A stretch of 64,000 nt of DNA from Zhongshania aliphaticivorans. GTDB taxonomy: Bacteria; Pseudomonadota; Gammaproteobacteria; Pseudomonadales; Spongiibacteraceae. The stretch lies in NCBI RefSeq assembly GCF_001586255.1, contig NZ_CP014544.1, positions 661,001-725,000 of the forward strand, in the 5' to 3' direction. A program made the translations under genes and the position numbers. How positions within the stretch are numbered: the first letter of the stretch is position 1; each line of letters opens with the position of its first letter. The notes beneath the pieces are model-generated. The model worked only from the letters and a program-made list of their open reading frames with translations, was not told the DNA's origin and searched no databases. This document shows positions 10,159 through 17,689 of this stretch, one piece after another.

Positions 10159-10205
10159 TTGACAGACAATAATAAGTAATCATAATGGTTACAAATACAT
10201 TGTCT
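10159..10205 (+). promoter_or_regulatory. Promoter overlapped by concentric dyads upstream of the Rrf2 regulator
   Basis: TTGACA at 10159-10164 and CATAAT at 10181-10186 form a good sigma-70 promoter with a 16-base spacer. Over it lie a 17-bp near-palindrome, GTAATCATAATGGTTAC (10176-10192), and an outer inverted repeat AGACAAT/ATTGTCT (10164-10170, 10199-10205) with almost the same centre. This suggests autorepression by the Rrf2 protein encoded 11 bases downstream; the binding protein is inferred. Confidence 0.6.
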
Positions 10206-10215
10206 GATTAAAATT

Positions 10216-10635
10216 ATGAGCAATACCCGATTTGCAGTAGCGGTACATGTACTAACTGTTATTAGCTTGGATGAGACGCGACCAATCTCGTCCCAGTTGA
10301 TTGCATCCAGCGTGGGTACTAATGCGGCGCTAATTCGACGCCTGCTTATTAGCTTAAACGATGCGAAAATTACAAGCTCTGAGCGTGGCGCCAGTGGCGG
10401 CGTCCGTCTTGCTCGACCTGCCAGCAGTATCACTTTGTTCGATGTATGGCGGGCCGTAGACGAGGAAGGGCAGTTGTTTCGGGTGCACCCAACGTCTAAT
10501 CCCCAGTGTCCTGTAGGTCGTAATATTGAAGGGCTTTTAGGAGGAGTGCTTTCGAGTACACAATGCATGGTTGAGGCCGTTCTCGGAAAAGTAACGATTA
10601 GAGATTTGGTGGCGAAAGTAGAGATAGCGGGCTAG
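10216..10635 (+). CDS. Rrf2-family transcriptional regulator (YwnA-like)
   Basis: A 139-residue protein with an N-terminal winged helix (RFAVAVHVLTVI, SSQLIASSVGTNAALIRRLL) and the Rrf2 wing GASGGVRLARP. Only two cysteines (QCPVG and TQCMV) follow, in the region where NsrR/IscR carry three cluster ligands. Either it binds no cluster or it is a thiol sensor, as proposed for the YwnA subgroup. It lies downstream of the paa genes and upstream of a SnoaL-like gene, each flanked by GTAAC-type dyads, so regulation of itself and the SnoaL-like gene is likely. Confidence 0.85.
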   Translation: MSNTRFAVAVHVLTVISLDETRPISSQLIASSVGTNAALIRRLLISLNDAKITSSERGASGGVRLARPASSITLFDVWRAVDEEGQLFRVHPTSNPQCPVGRNIEGLLGGVLSSTQCMVEAVLGKVTIRDLVAKVEIAG

Positions 10636-10655
10636 TCCCGCTAAAAAATTTGCAC

Positions 10656-10684
10656 ATTAATGTAACAGTTTTTGTTACATTAAT
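10656..10684. promoter_or_regulatory. Perfect 11-bp inverted repeat upstream of the SnoaL-like gene
   Basis: ATTAATGTAAC (10656-10666) and GTTACATTAAT (10674-10684) are perfect inverted repeats around a 7-base T-rich centre. The GTAAC/GTTAC half-site also occurs in the dyad upstream of the Rrf2 gene, suggesting a shared operator. No T-run follows, so a terminator is less likely. Confidence 0.55.
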
Positions 10685-10768
10685 AAGGATTTACTTACTA
10701 AAATCATTTTTTGGTGAGTATTTATGGGCGCGTTTAGCGTGTGAGATGAAAGTTAAGAGGACTGAAAT

Positions 10769-11530
10769 ATGAATATTCGTGAAGCCAAGGTCGTAGACTT
10801 ACTTAAAGCGATAGAGACAAAAGATACGGATGCAATGAGCCTTATCGATGACAAGGCTTATATTCAACATAATCTCTATGTGCCTGATGGCCCCGCAGGA
10901 TTTCGTGGGCTGGTGGCGTCACTGCCAGATGGTCTGGCTAAAGTGTCAACAAAGCGGGTATTTCAAGATGGAGACTACGTTGTTGCCCATAGTGAGATAG
11001 ATATTGGCGGCGCAAAAGCGGTTTTTGATATATTTCGATTTGAGGGTGATTACGTAGTTGAGCATTGGGATAACGCACAGCCACTTATGCCAGCTAATCC
11101 CAGCGGTCGCAGCCTACTGGACGGCCCCGTTGAGATCGTAGATATAGATTGTACTGCTGCCAATAAATTAGTGGCCCGCGCATTTGTAGAAAATATTTTG
11201 ATGGTGGGAGACTTGTCTAGGGCGGAGGAATTTGTCAGTGCCCAAACCTATATTCAGCATCACCCCATGGTTAGAGACGGTTTGGATGGTCTTGCAGAAG
11301 CCTTTGGTCAGTGGGCAGAAGAAGGCGTAGAGGTAGCCTATAGCAAAGTGCATATGGTGCTAGGTAAAGGCAACTTTGCGCTGGTCGCTTCTGGTGGGCG
11401 CTTCAATGGTAATGACGTTGCCTTTTATGACATGTTCCGTTTAGCCGACGGAAAAATAGTTGAGCACTGGGACGTGGTCGAAGAGATTCCAGCGCGGGAT
11501 GCATGGCAAAATAATAACGGGAAATTCTAA
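10769..11530 (+). CDS. Tandem SnoaL-like (NTF2-fold) protein
   Basis: A 253-residue protein made of two homologous SnoaL-like halves. AYIQHNLYVPDGPAG and its following EGDYVVEHWDN in the first half align with TYIQHHPMVRDGLDG and DGKIVEHWDV in the second. Each half carries the Ile-Gln-His and Glu-His-Trp-Asp signatures of the SnoaL-like cone, often found as small hydrolases, isomerases or detoxification proteins. No signal peptide is seen. Its position behind the Rrf2 gene suggests stress- or metabolite-induced expression. The reaction cannot be predicted. Confidence 0.8.
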   Translation: MNIREAKVVDLLKAIETKDTDAMSLIDDKAYIQHNLYVPDGPAGFRGLVASLPDGLAKVSTKRVFQDGDYVVAHSEIDIGGAKAVFDIFRFEGDYVVEHWDNAQPLMPANPSGRSLLDGPVEIVDIDCTAANKLVARAFVENILMVGDLSRAEEFVSAQTYIQHHPMVRDGLDGLAEAFGQWAEEGVEVAYSKVHMVLGKGNFALVASGGRFNGNDVAFYDMFRLADGKIVEHWDVVEEIPARDAWQNNNGKF

Positions 11531-11595
11531 GGAGAAATTTAGTTAGGGGGTAGCGCATTATCGAATGCAAACCATAGGAGCTCTGCGTGCAGAAG

Positions 11596-12591
11596 CTATA
11601 AAGCGGACTTTCGTCCAGAGCGTGTTACAGAGGGCGTTTCCCCAAATTCTTCTAAGTAAAATTTGCTAAAATTTCCGAAGTGGTAGAATCCACAGCGCAT
11701 TGCTATTTCGGAAATCTTAATTCCAACATTTTCACGTCGTGAAAAAACAAGGAGCTCTCGGGCTCTTCTCAAGCGAAGCCTTCTTAAGTAGAGTATTGGG
11801 GTCGAACACTCATACTGCTCAAACCCTTTTTGAAGGGAGCGAGCGCTAATACAAACGTGGTTGGCAATATCTTGAACGGTGATTTTTTTTGAGTAGTTTT
11901 CTTCCATGAATTCTTTGGCTTTAACGATTACCTTTGGAAGTACTCTGTACTTTATTTTTTCAATATCCTCAACATGGCTGTGGCTTCCAGATAGCAAGGA
12001 TAGAGCTAGAACTCTTTCAATATTTTTAAACATTTCGGAGTTGTTTTGTAAGTCGCTTAAATATGGGTTGTTTATAACAAAATTATTTAACATAATGGAG
12101 AACTTATCTAGATTACTTTTTTCCCCATCTGTGCAGTTGAATGCGACGGCAAGTTTCGCTTCTACCCCGTAAGATTCCAGCAGAGTGCGATCGATCAGAT
12201 TTTTATCTAATTTAAATATTATATTTTCACAATCATTAGACCATTGCATGTCAATATTCTTATCTGTGTCTAATATTACGGGATTTCCGGCCGAGGCGGT
12301 TTTTTCTATATTATTCTGGCGAATGTTAAAATGACCGCTAACTGGTAGCATTACCAAATAGAAATTTTGGAACGGTTCAGATTGTATGTGGATGTTTGCG
12401 TTGTAAGCTAATCGACTTAAGGATGTTTCAGAAATTGAGCGGTGCTCCATATTTGCGGATAGCAGATCGGACGTGCGGCACAAATTAAGCCTGTGTGGTT
12501 GATAGACTGATCCTACCAAAGAGCAGGCTTCATCAGGGTCAACGCTGTTTTTAAAAACAGTATCCATTATCAGATTAAAATTTTTATTCAT
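11596..12591 (-). CDS. AraC-family transcriptional regulator of the alkane cluster
   Basis: A 331-residue protein. The C-terminal ~100 residues contain two helix-turn-helix segments (ITVQDIANHVCISARSLQKGF and KISEIAMRCGFYHFGNFSKF), the AraC/XylS DNA-binding domain. The N-terminal ~200 residues resemble the AraC-binding-like sensor domain of XylS/AlkR-type activators. It is the last gene of the left-running alkane cluster, so it is the natural candidate for alkane- or alcohol-responsive activation of alkB. Low-GC, A/T-rich codons contrast with the paa genes. Confidence 0.85.
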   Translation of the reverse strand: MNKNFNLIMDTVFKNSVDPDEACSLVGSVYQPHRLNLCRTSDLLSANMEHRSISETSLSRLAYNANIHIQSEPFQNFYLVMLPVSGHFNIRQNNIEKTASAGNPVILDTDKNIDMQWSNDCENIIFKLDKNLIDRTLLESYGVEAKLAVAFNCTDGEKSNLDKFSIMLNNFVINNPYLSDLQNNSEMFKNIERVLALSLLSGSHSHVEDIEKIKYRVLPKVIVKAKEFMEENYSKKITVQDIANHVCISARSLQKGFEQYECSTPILYLRRLRLRRARELLVFSRRENVGIKISEIAMRCGFYHFGNFSKFYLEEFGETPSVTRSGRKSAL

Positions 12592-12680
12592 AAAAATAAA
12601 TAGTCATTGTGATCAATAAGCAGAGAGTAAAATAAATTTCCATTAAAGGGTGCCTTTTATTGAGCCTAAGGTTGTAAAAT

Positions 12681-13307
12681 TTATTTTGGAATTTTTTTTG
12701 CCTGCCCTAGATACATGTAGCCCATTATCTTTGGGAATCCATCCATGTAGCATGTTTCTACTTCAATAACATCAAAGCCGGAAGAAGCTATCAATTCTTG
12801 AATAGGCCGGTTAAGATGACAGCCACCGGCAATCTTTTTCCATGTAGGTGTTACCCGTTGCTGCCATTTTGCAATATCAGTTTCCGGAGATTTGCCGTGC
12901 TCGCAAAATAATAATATTCCATCTTCCTTTAGAACTCGATGCATTTTCTGTAGAGCTTTAGCGCTATTAGAGATGCTGCATAGAGTATAGCAGAGCAGAA
13001 TAGTGTCAACGCTATTGTTTTCTAAGGGGATTTCTTCCCCAGGAAGATCTAACCACTTTACGTTGACTGGGGACTTGTTAATATTATGTTGCGCTTTATG
13101 TCGCATTCCATTTGAGGGCTCGAGTCCCCAGACAAAATCGACGGTACTAGGGTTGTATAGATGTAAATTAATACCGCTGCCGATTCCAACTTCGAGTACT
13201 ATACCTCGAGCTAATGGAACCACTCGCTCTCTCAAACTCATGACTGAATTTTGACTACAGAGTTTATCTAAAATGTGTGGTAAAACTTTATCGTCATAAA
13301 AGCTCAT
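12681..13307 (-). CDS. SAM-dependent methyltransferase
   Basis: A 208-residue class I methyltransferase. Motif I is VLEVGIGSGINLHLY, with acidic motif II GLEPSNGM and a later DTILLCYTLCS post-I region. The sequence resembles the short METTL7/UbiE-like group that methylates small thiols or lipids. It lies between the PQQ dehydrogenase and the AraC gene in the same direction. The substrate is unknown; a role in handling alkane-derived products is only suggested by position. Confidence 0.75.
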   Translation of the reverse strand: MSFYDDKVLPHILDKLCSQNSVMSLRERVVPLARGIVLEVGIGSGINLHLYNPSTVDFVWGLEPSNGMRHKAQHNINKSPVNVKWLDLPGEEIPLENNSVDTILLCYTLCSISNSAKALQKMHRVLKEDGILLFCEHGKSPETDIAKWQQRVTPTWKKIAGGCHLNRPIQELIASSGFDVIEVETCYMDGFPKIMGYMYLGQAKKIPK

Positions 13308-13395
13308 GGTTAATCCTATTATGTAATTTTTTTATTAACTAGAGGTCAGATATAAATTGTAGTATCCAATTAAGTATATGGCTTAATCAAAAACT

Positions 13396-15540
13396 TCATC
13401 GAGCAGGGCGCTCATCATCGCCGCTATCTTTGGCGTACTTAGTTCGCCCTAGGATATACTGCCGTACGCTTTCTATGTCTGCGTCACTCAGCTCATCCTT
13501 GTAAGACACCATGCCTCTAGATTCTAAGATTCCATCTCTAACAACTGAAAGCCATGCGTTAGGTGCCCTGTTAAATCCAGAATATCTGAGGTCTGGGATT
13601 ACACCGCCACCAACAGCTCCTGCGCCATGGCAATTAATACAATACCGGTCGTAAATCTCAAACCCTTTCGTAATTGCGGCTGGGTCACCTAGCTGTGTAG
13701 AGGGTTGTATCTTCAAGGTGGCTCGTTTATCGTCGGGTAAATTGGTGTTGCCTCCAATTTTGAAAACCAATAGGCGGCTTTTATTAACTGGGTAGCCTTG
13801 CGCGGCATCCTGAGTTAAAACACCAGTCATAAGTGGCATGATCCCCCCCCACCCGGCGTTCACTGCGATATATTGTCGGCCGTTTACTTTGAACGTCACC
13901 GGAGGCGCAACAACACCGGTCTGAGCATTAAAGCGCCATAATAGATGACCATTTTTTGAGTTGTAAGCGTTTACATAACCCGTAGCAGATCCTTGAAATA
14001 CTAAACCTCCTTTTGTAGCTAAAACGCCACCATTCCAAACACCAGGATACTCTACTTGCCAAAGATCTTCGCCGGTAAGAACGTTGCGGGCAAGTAGCGA
14101 GCCAGATGTAGCATCTTTTACTGCAGCTATAACCTTTGGGTCGTCTGGTAAATTAGCCGCTTTCGTATCTACACCGAGATTTACCGCCAGTTTAGAAGGG
14201 CTTTGTTCGTCTTCCGCCAAGTAAGGGAAAGAAGTATTTTGGGCTGGGATATAAAGTGTATTTGAATTGGGGTCGAAAGCCATTGGGTGCCAATTATGAC
14301 CTCCCATCCAGGACGGTTTAACCAGAGCAGGCTTGCCAGTTTTCCAATATTGAGCGTCTGGGTTTATAACCGGGCGCCCGGTGGATTTATCAATATGTGA
14401 TGCCCAATTAACGTCAACAAATTTCTCTGCTGAAATCAATTTCCCATTGGTTCGATCTAAGACATATAGGAATCCGTTTTTAGGCGCTTGAATTGCGACT
14501 TTTCGATCTAAACCGTCAATATTAATATTAGCTAGTACAATTGGCTGGGTTGCTGTGAAGTCCCACGCCTCTCCTGGAGTAGTTTGATAGTGCCACTTAT
14601 ATTTTCCGGTATCAGCGTTGACAGAAACTATAGAGGATAAAAATAAATTGTCACCTCCGCCGGGCGACCGGATATTCGGGTTCCACGGTGAGCCATTGCC
14701 AACGCCAAAGAGTAGGCTATTTGTATCGGGGTCATAGACGATAGTATCCCAAACAGTCCCTCCTTTTTCTAATGGACTGTTACTTTTTGACCAGGTTTCA
14801 TCCATTAAAGCTTGTGGTTCTGTACCTGTTTCATGGCTTTTTGTGCCAGGGACAGTGTAAAAACGCCACACTAGATCCCCTGAGTTTATGTCGTAAGCTG
14901 TGATGTATCCCCGTACACCATATTCTGCGCCCCCATTACCTATGAATACTTTCCCATTTGCAACTCTTGGGGCTCCAGTGATAGTGTAGTTCAAAGAGCT
15001 ATCTACAGTATTCACACTCCAGCGCATGCTACCGGTTTCCGCATCAAGCGCTATAAGTCTGCCATCTAATGTCGCTAGATAGACTCCCCCGTCGTGGTAG
15101 GCCAAGCCCCTTGTTACCGCGTCGCAACATCCTTTAACTCCTGTGGACTTAGGAACTTTGGGATCATATTCCCAAAGTACTTCGCCAGTTTCGGCTAAGA
15201 AAGCATGAACATGATTCCATGCAGACGTAGTATAAATAACACCATCGATCACAATTGGTGTGGCTTCTTGCCCTCGATTTTCTGGTAGATCTTGGTACCA
15301 TGCGAGTCCAAGCTTAGAAATATTATCGGTATTAATATCCGATAGTACCGAATAGCGCTGTTCGTAAGCGTCGTTTCCGTGCATTGGCCAGTCAATAGAT
15401 TCAATCTCAGTGCCAGTGCTAGCAGGTTTCGCACTAGTGCGATTGTCTCTGCCTGTGCCTGTGCCTGTGCCTGTGCAGCCACAAAATAATGTAATTCCTA
15501 TAGCCACAATTGCATGATTTAATTTATTATTAATATTCAT
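13396..15540 (-). CDS. PQQ-dependent quinohaemoprotein alcohol dehydrogenase
   Basis: A 714-residue exported protein. The N-terminus has a hydrophobic signal ending in CGC, possibly a lipoprotein signal. Eight-bladed propeller features follow, including the vicinal cysteine pair in KGCCDAVTRG that is diagnostic of PQQ alcohol dehydrogenases, and W-motifs such as GSMRWSVNT. The C-terminal ~90 residues are a cytochrome c domain with CINCH (about residue 635) and a distal methionine in SRGMVSY. It would oxidise primary alcohols in the periplasm, following AlkB. Four copies of a 6-bp unit just after the signal encode a Thr-Gly run. Confidence 0.93.
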   Translation of the reverse strand: MNINNKLNHAIVAIGITLFCGCTGTGTGTGRDNRTSAKPASTGTEIESIDWPMHGNDAYEQRYSVLSDINTDNISKLGLAWYQDLPENRGQEATPIVIDGVIYTTSAWNHVHAFLAETGEVLWEYDPKVPKSTGVKGCCDAVTRGLAYHDGGVYLATLDGRLIALDAETGSMRWSVNTVDSSLNYTITGAPRVANGKVFIGNGGAEYGVRGYITAYDINSGDLVWRFYTVPGTKSHETGTEPQALMDETWSKSNSPLEKGGTVWDTIVYDPDTNSLLFGVGNGSPWNPNIRSPGGGDNLFLSSIVSVNADTGKYKWHYQTTPGEAWDFTATQPIVLANINIDGLDRKVAIQAPKNGFLYVLDRTNGKLISAEKFVDVNWASHIDKSTGRPVINPDAQYWKTGKPALVKPSWMGGHNWHPMAFDPNSNTLYIPAQNTSFPYLAEDEQSPSKLAVNLGVDTKAANLPDDPKVIAAVKDATSGSLLARNVLTGEDLWQVEYPGVWNGGVLATKGGLVFQGSATGYVNAYNSKNGHLLWRFNAQTGVVAPPVTFKVNGRQYIAVNAGWGGIMPLMTGVLTQDAAQGYPVNKSRLLVFKIGGNTNLPDDKRATLKIQPSTQLGDPAAITKGFEIYDRYCINCHGAGAVGGGVIPDLRYSGFNRAPNAWLSVVRDGILESRGMVSYKDELSDADIESVRQYILGRTKYAKDSGDDERPAR

Positions 15541-15552
15541 TGTGAATTATTT

Positions 15553-15717
15553 TCACTCCATATTTTCAAAATCGGATTTCGGTGCGCTACACTCATAACA
15601 AGTCCAAGATTCAGGGATGTCATCCCATTTTGTACCCGCCACTATGCCATCGTCAGGAATGCCGATTTCTTCGTCATATATAAAGCCGCATACAATGCAT
15701 TCGTATTTTTTTAACAT
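15553..15717 (-). CDS. Rubredoxin (54 residues)
   Basis: A 54-residue rubredoxin read directly on the minus strand: ATG at 15717, TGA at 15553-15555. The iron ligands are CIVCG near the start and CYECSAP near the end, flanking GTKWDDIPESW. Rubredoxins carry single electrons from rubredoxin reductase to AlkB. It is 12 bases from its paralogue and 12 from the PQQ dehydrogenase. The residue between the second cysteine pair (Tyr-Glu) and the short C-terminal tail are unusual and may make this the weaker electron donor of the two. Confidence 0.92.
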   Translation of the reverse strand: MLKKYECIVCGFIYDEEIGIPDDGIVAGTKWDDIPESWTCYECSAPKSDFENME

Positions 15718-15729
15718 TAAAAATAGTTC

Positions 15730-15900
15730 CTAATCTTCTATTTTTTTGAAATCTGGTTTGTCGCGCACTGCGCAGGAGGGGCAAGCCCAGTCGGTGGGAA
15801 TGTCGATCCACTTAGTGCCTGCGGGAAATCCTTCAAATTCATCTCCAGAATCTTCGCTGTAGATGTAGCCACAGCCTGGACAGATATATTTATTCATCAT
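15730..15900 (-). CDS. Second rubredoxin (56 residues), next to alkB
   Basis: A 56-residue rubredoxin, first ATG at 15900 (a second ATG follows at once), TAG at 15730-15732. Ligand pairs are CPGCG and CPSCA around GTKWIDIPTDW. After the last cysteine it has AVRDKPDF, one residue longer than the neighbouring rubredoxin and with an Arg. An Arg insertion at this place is the feature reported to separate AlkG1-type from AlkG2-type rubredoxins, so the pair may be functionally distinct. It lies four bases from alkB and is surely cotranscribed. Confidence 0.92.
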   Translation of the reverse strand: MMNKYICPGCGYIYSEDSGDEFEGFPAGTKWIDIPTDWACPSCAVRDKPDFKKIED

Positions 15901-15904
15901 TACC

Positions 15905-17068
15905 TCACTTAGCGTATTTTCTTATTAAGGCATCGCGCTTCTTTGGGTCTAGGTTTGCTTTCAAAATATCGCCGTTATATTGTTCTAAAACTCTGTGATC
16001 CATCACTTTGCGCCATAAGAAAGGTAGGTAGGCCATTGTGAAGCACCCCGCATACCCTGTTGGTAGCTGTGGGGCATCGTCACTTCGAAGGACTTGATAT
16101 CGACGAGTAGGGCGTGAGTGATGATCTGAGTGCCGCTGTAGATGAAATGTCATAATATTAGATACAATATGATCTGCATTCCACGAGTGCTCTGGGCGAG
16201 TCCGCTCAAATCTTCCGTCTTCCTGTTTTTGTCGCAATAAGCCGTAATGCTCAATATAGTTTGACGTAGAAAGGAATTGCCATCCCCACAATGTTGATAT
16301 CAGGATGAATGGAAGTATTACTGGTCCCCATGCGTAAAGTGCGCCGCCATACAGAAGAAATGTAATGGAAAACGATTGAAGAATTTGATTTTCAATACTA
16401 AATACTGACTTTCCTTTTCTTTTTAGTCTTATATTCTCATCATGAAATGCTCGTGCAAATGCGCCGGGAATCTCTCTAAGAATGAATTTATATAACGACT
16501 CACCCAGCCTAGCTGAAGCTGGATCGTCAGGAGTGGCGACATCTTTATGGTGACCTCTATTATGCTCTGCAGAAAAATGGCCGTACGCTGGAACAGCTAA
16601 TACCAATTTGGCCAAATTCTTTTCTTGTCGATTATTCTTGTGACCTAGCTCATGCCCAACTACCAACGCAAGTCCATTTGTCAAAGCTACGCCGATAGTG
16701 ACACCTAAGTAGGCTGTAGTGCTATTGGCAACAGTAGCTAGCCACCAAGCAGAATATATCCAGGTCACATAAAAAAGCGGCACGGAAAGGAATACGAGCC
16801 ATTTATAAAACGCATCGTTCTCAATCTCGTTTGATCTGCTTTCTCGGTAATTTGCATCATCCCTACCAAATACAAGGTCCCCTAGTGGGATAAATACATA
16901 CCAAAGAATAGGGGTAAGCCATGGGAATAATGGGTTACCCGTAGCTTCGTATATTTTTATACCGATGATCGGTGACACTGCTACCAACAGTGGAAGCCAC
17001 CATAGGTATCGTTTGGAGTCCTTATTCTTTATTTTTTCAACGTGGTTATAAGTATTATATTGAGCCAT
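15905..17068 (-). CDS. alkB: Alkane 1-monooxygenase
   Basis: A 387-residue integral membrane non-haem di-iron hydroxylase. The histidine boxes are in order: HELGHKNNR, EHNRGHHKD, then NYIEHYGLLR and LQRHSDHHSRPTRRYQ. Several hydrophobic segments precede and separate them (for example WWLPLLVAVSPIIGIKIY). AlkB inserts oxygen into the terminal carbon of medium-chain n-alkanes using electrons from rubredoxin. It is the first gene of the left-running cluster alkB-rub-rub-PQQ ADH-methyltransferase-araC. Its ribosome site lies inside a strong hairpin. Confidence 0.97.
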   Translation of the reverse strand: MAQYNTYNHVEKIKNKDSKRYLWWLPLLVAVSPIIGIKIYEATGNPLFPWLTPILWYVFIPLGDLVFGRDDANYRESRSNEIENDAFYKWLVFLSVPLFYVTWIYSAWWLATVANSTTAYLGVTIGVALTNGLALVVGHELGHKNNRQEKNLAKLVLAVPAYGHFSAEHNRGHHKDVATPDDPASARLGESLYKFILREIPGAFARAFHDENIRLKRKGKSVFSIENQILQSFSITFLLYGGALYAWGPVILPFILISTLWGWQFLSTSNYIEHYGLLRQKQEDGRFERTRPEHSWNADHIVSNIMTFHLQRHSDHHSRPTRRYQVLRSDDAPQLPTGYAGCFTMAYLPFLWRKVMDHRVLEQYNGDILKANLDPKKRDALIRKYAK

Positions 17069-17077
17069 TACAATTAC

Positions 17078-17107
17078 CGCCTACTAACTAATTTATTTTA
17101 GTAGGCG
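17078..17107 (-). promoter_or_regulatory. Perfect hairpin covering the alkB ribosome-binding site
   Basis: In the alkB leader, CGCCTACTAA and TTAGTAGGCG (minus-strand reading) form a perfect 10-bp stem around a 10-base loop. The 3' arm contains AGGCG of the AGGCGG Shine-Dalgarno, eight bases before the ATG. A DNA operator or an mRNA structure limiting translation are both possible. Confidence 0.6.
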
Positions 17108-17119
17108 TATCGTAGTATG

Positions 17120-17145
17120 AACGGGAAATGCATATATATCCCGTT
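17120..17145. promoter_or_regulatory. Inverted repeat upstream of alkB
   Basis: AACGGGA (17120-17126) and TCCCGTT (17139-17145) flank a 12-base AT-rich centre, about 50-75 bases before the alkB start. Position suits an activator or repressor site. The rest of 17146-17689 holds no convincing gene; plus-strand frames there lack domains or ribosome sites. Confidence 0.45.
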
Positions 17146-17689
17146 TGCGTATCTCCTATCCATATAACGAATTAATGTTTCATTACGATCTGAGATAAAC
17201 GGGCTTTTTCATTGAGTTATATTGCCCCTACCGGGTAATATTTATATCTTGATTTTGTTCTTGGATCAGTTAAGCGTAATATTTGAATGGGGGGGGTATC
17301 GGGTAAGGCTTGAGATATTAACTGTTAGGGACGGTCCGCAAAATCGCTTTGTTTTCGCAAAACATGAATTTTCACGTCCATTAAACTACGAAACAGAAAA
17401 TTCCGCCTCTCGTTATGGCCTGTAAGCTGCATTTTTCCTGCTTACATGCGCTGTTCCCCGGGAGGTGGGTGGGCTCCCGTTCTCGACTTTCGGGTAGTAT
17501 TTCCATAGATTTTTCTCTTGCTTTACCCGCGGAATCTGTGCATCCATTTTTTCAAGGAACCGCTCGCGGCGGGTTTGCGATTTTTATTTTGGTATTCCGC
17601 TTCGGCAAAGGTGAATTGGCTCATATACTATTCCGAGTAAAATGGATGATGCCGGCATTATCGCAAATTTTTGGGGTTATGCAGATGAT

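Noticed and set aside
10629-10652. Hairpin AGCGGG/CCCGCT after the Rrf2 gene as a terminator
   Set aside because: It is followed by an A-run rather than T on the plus strand and includes the stop codon, so it is not a convincing plus-strand terminator.
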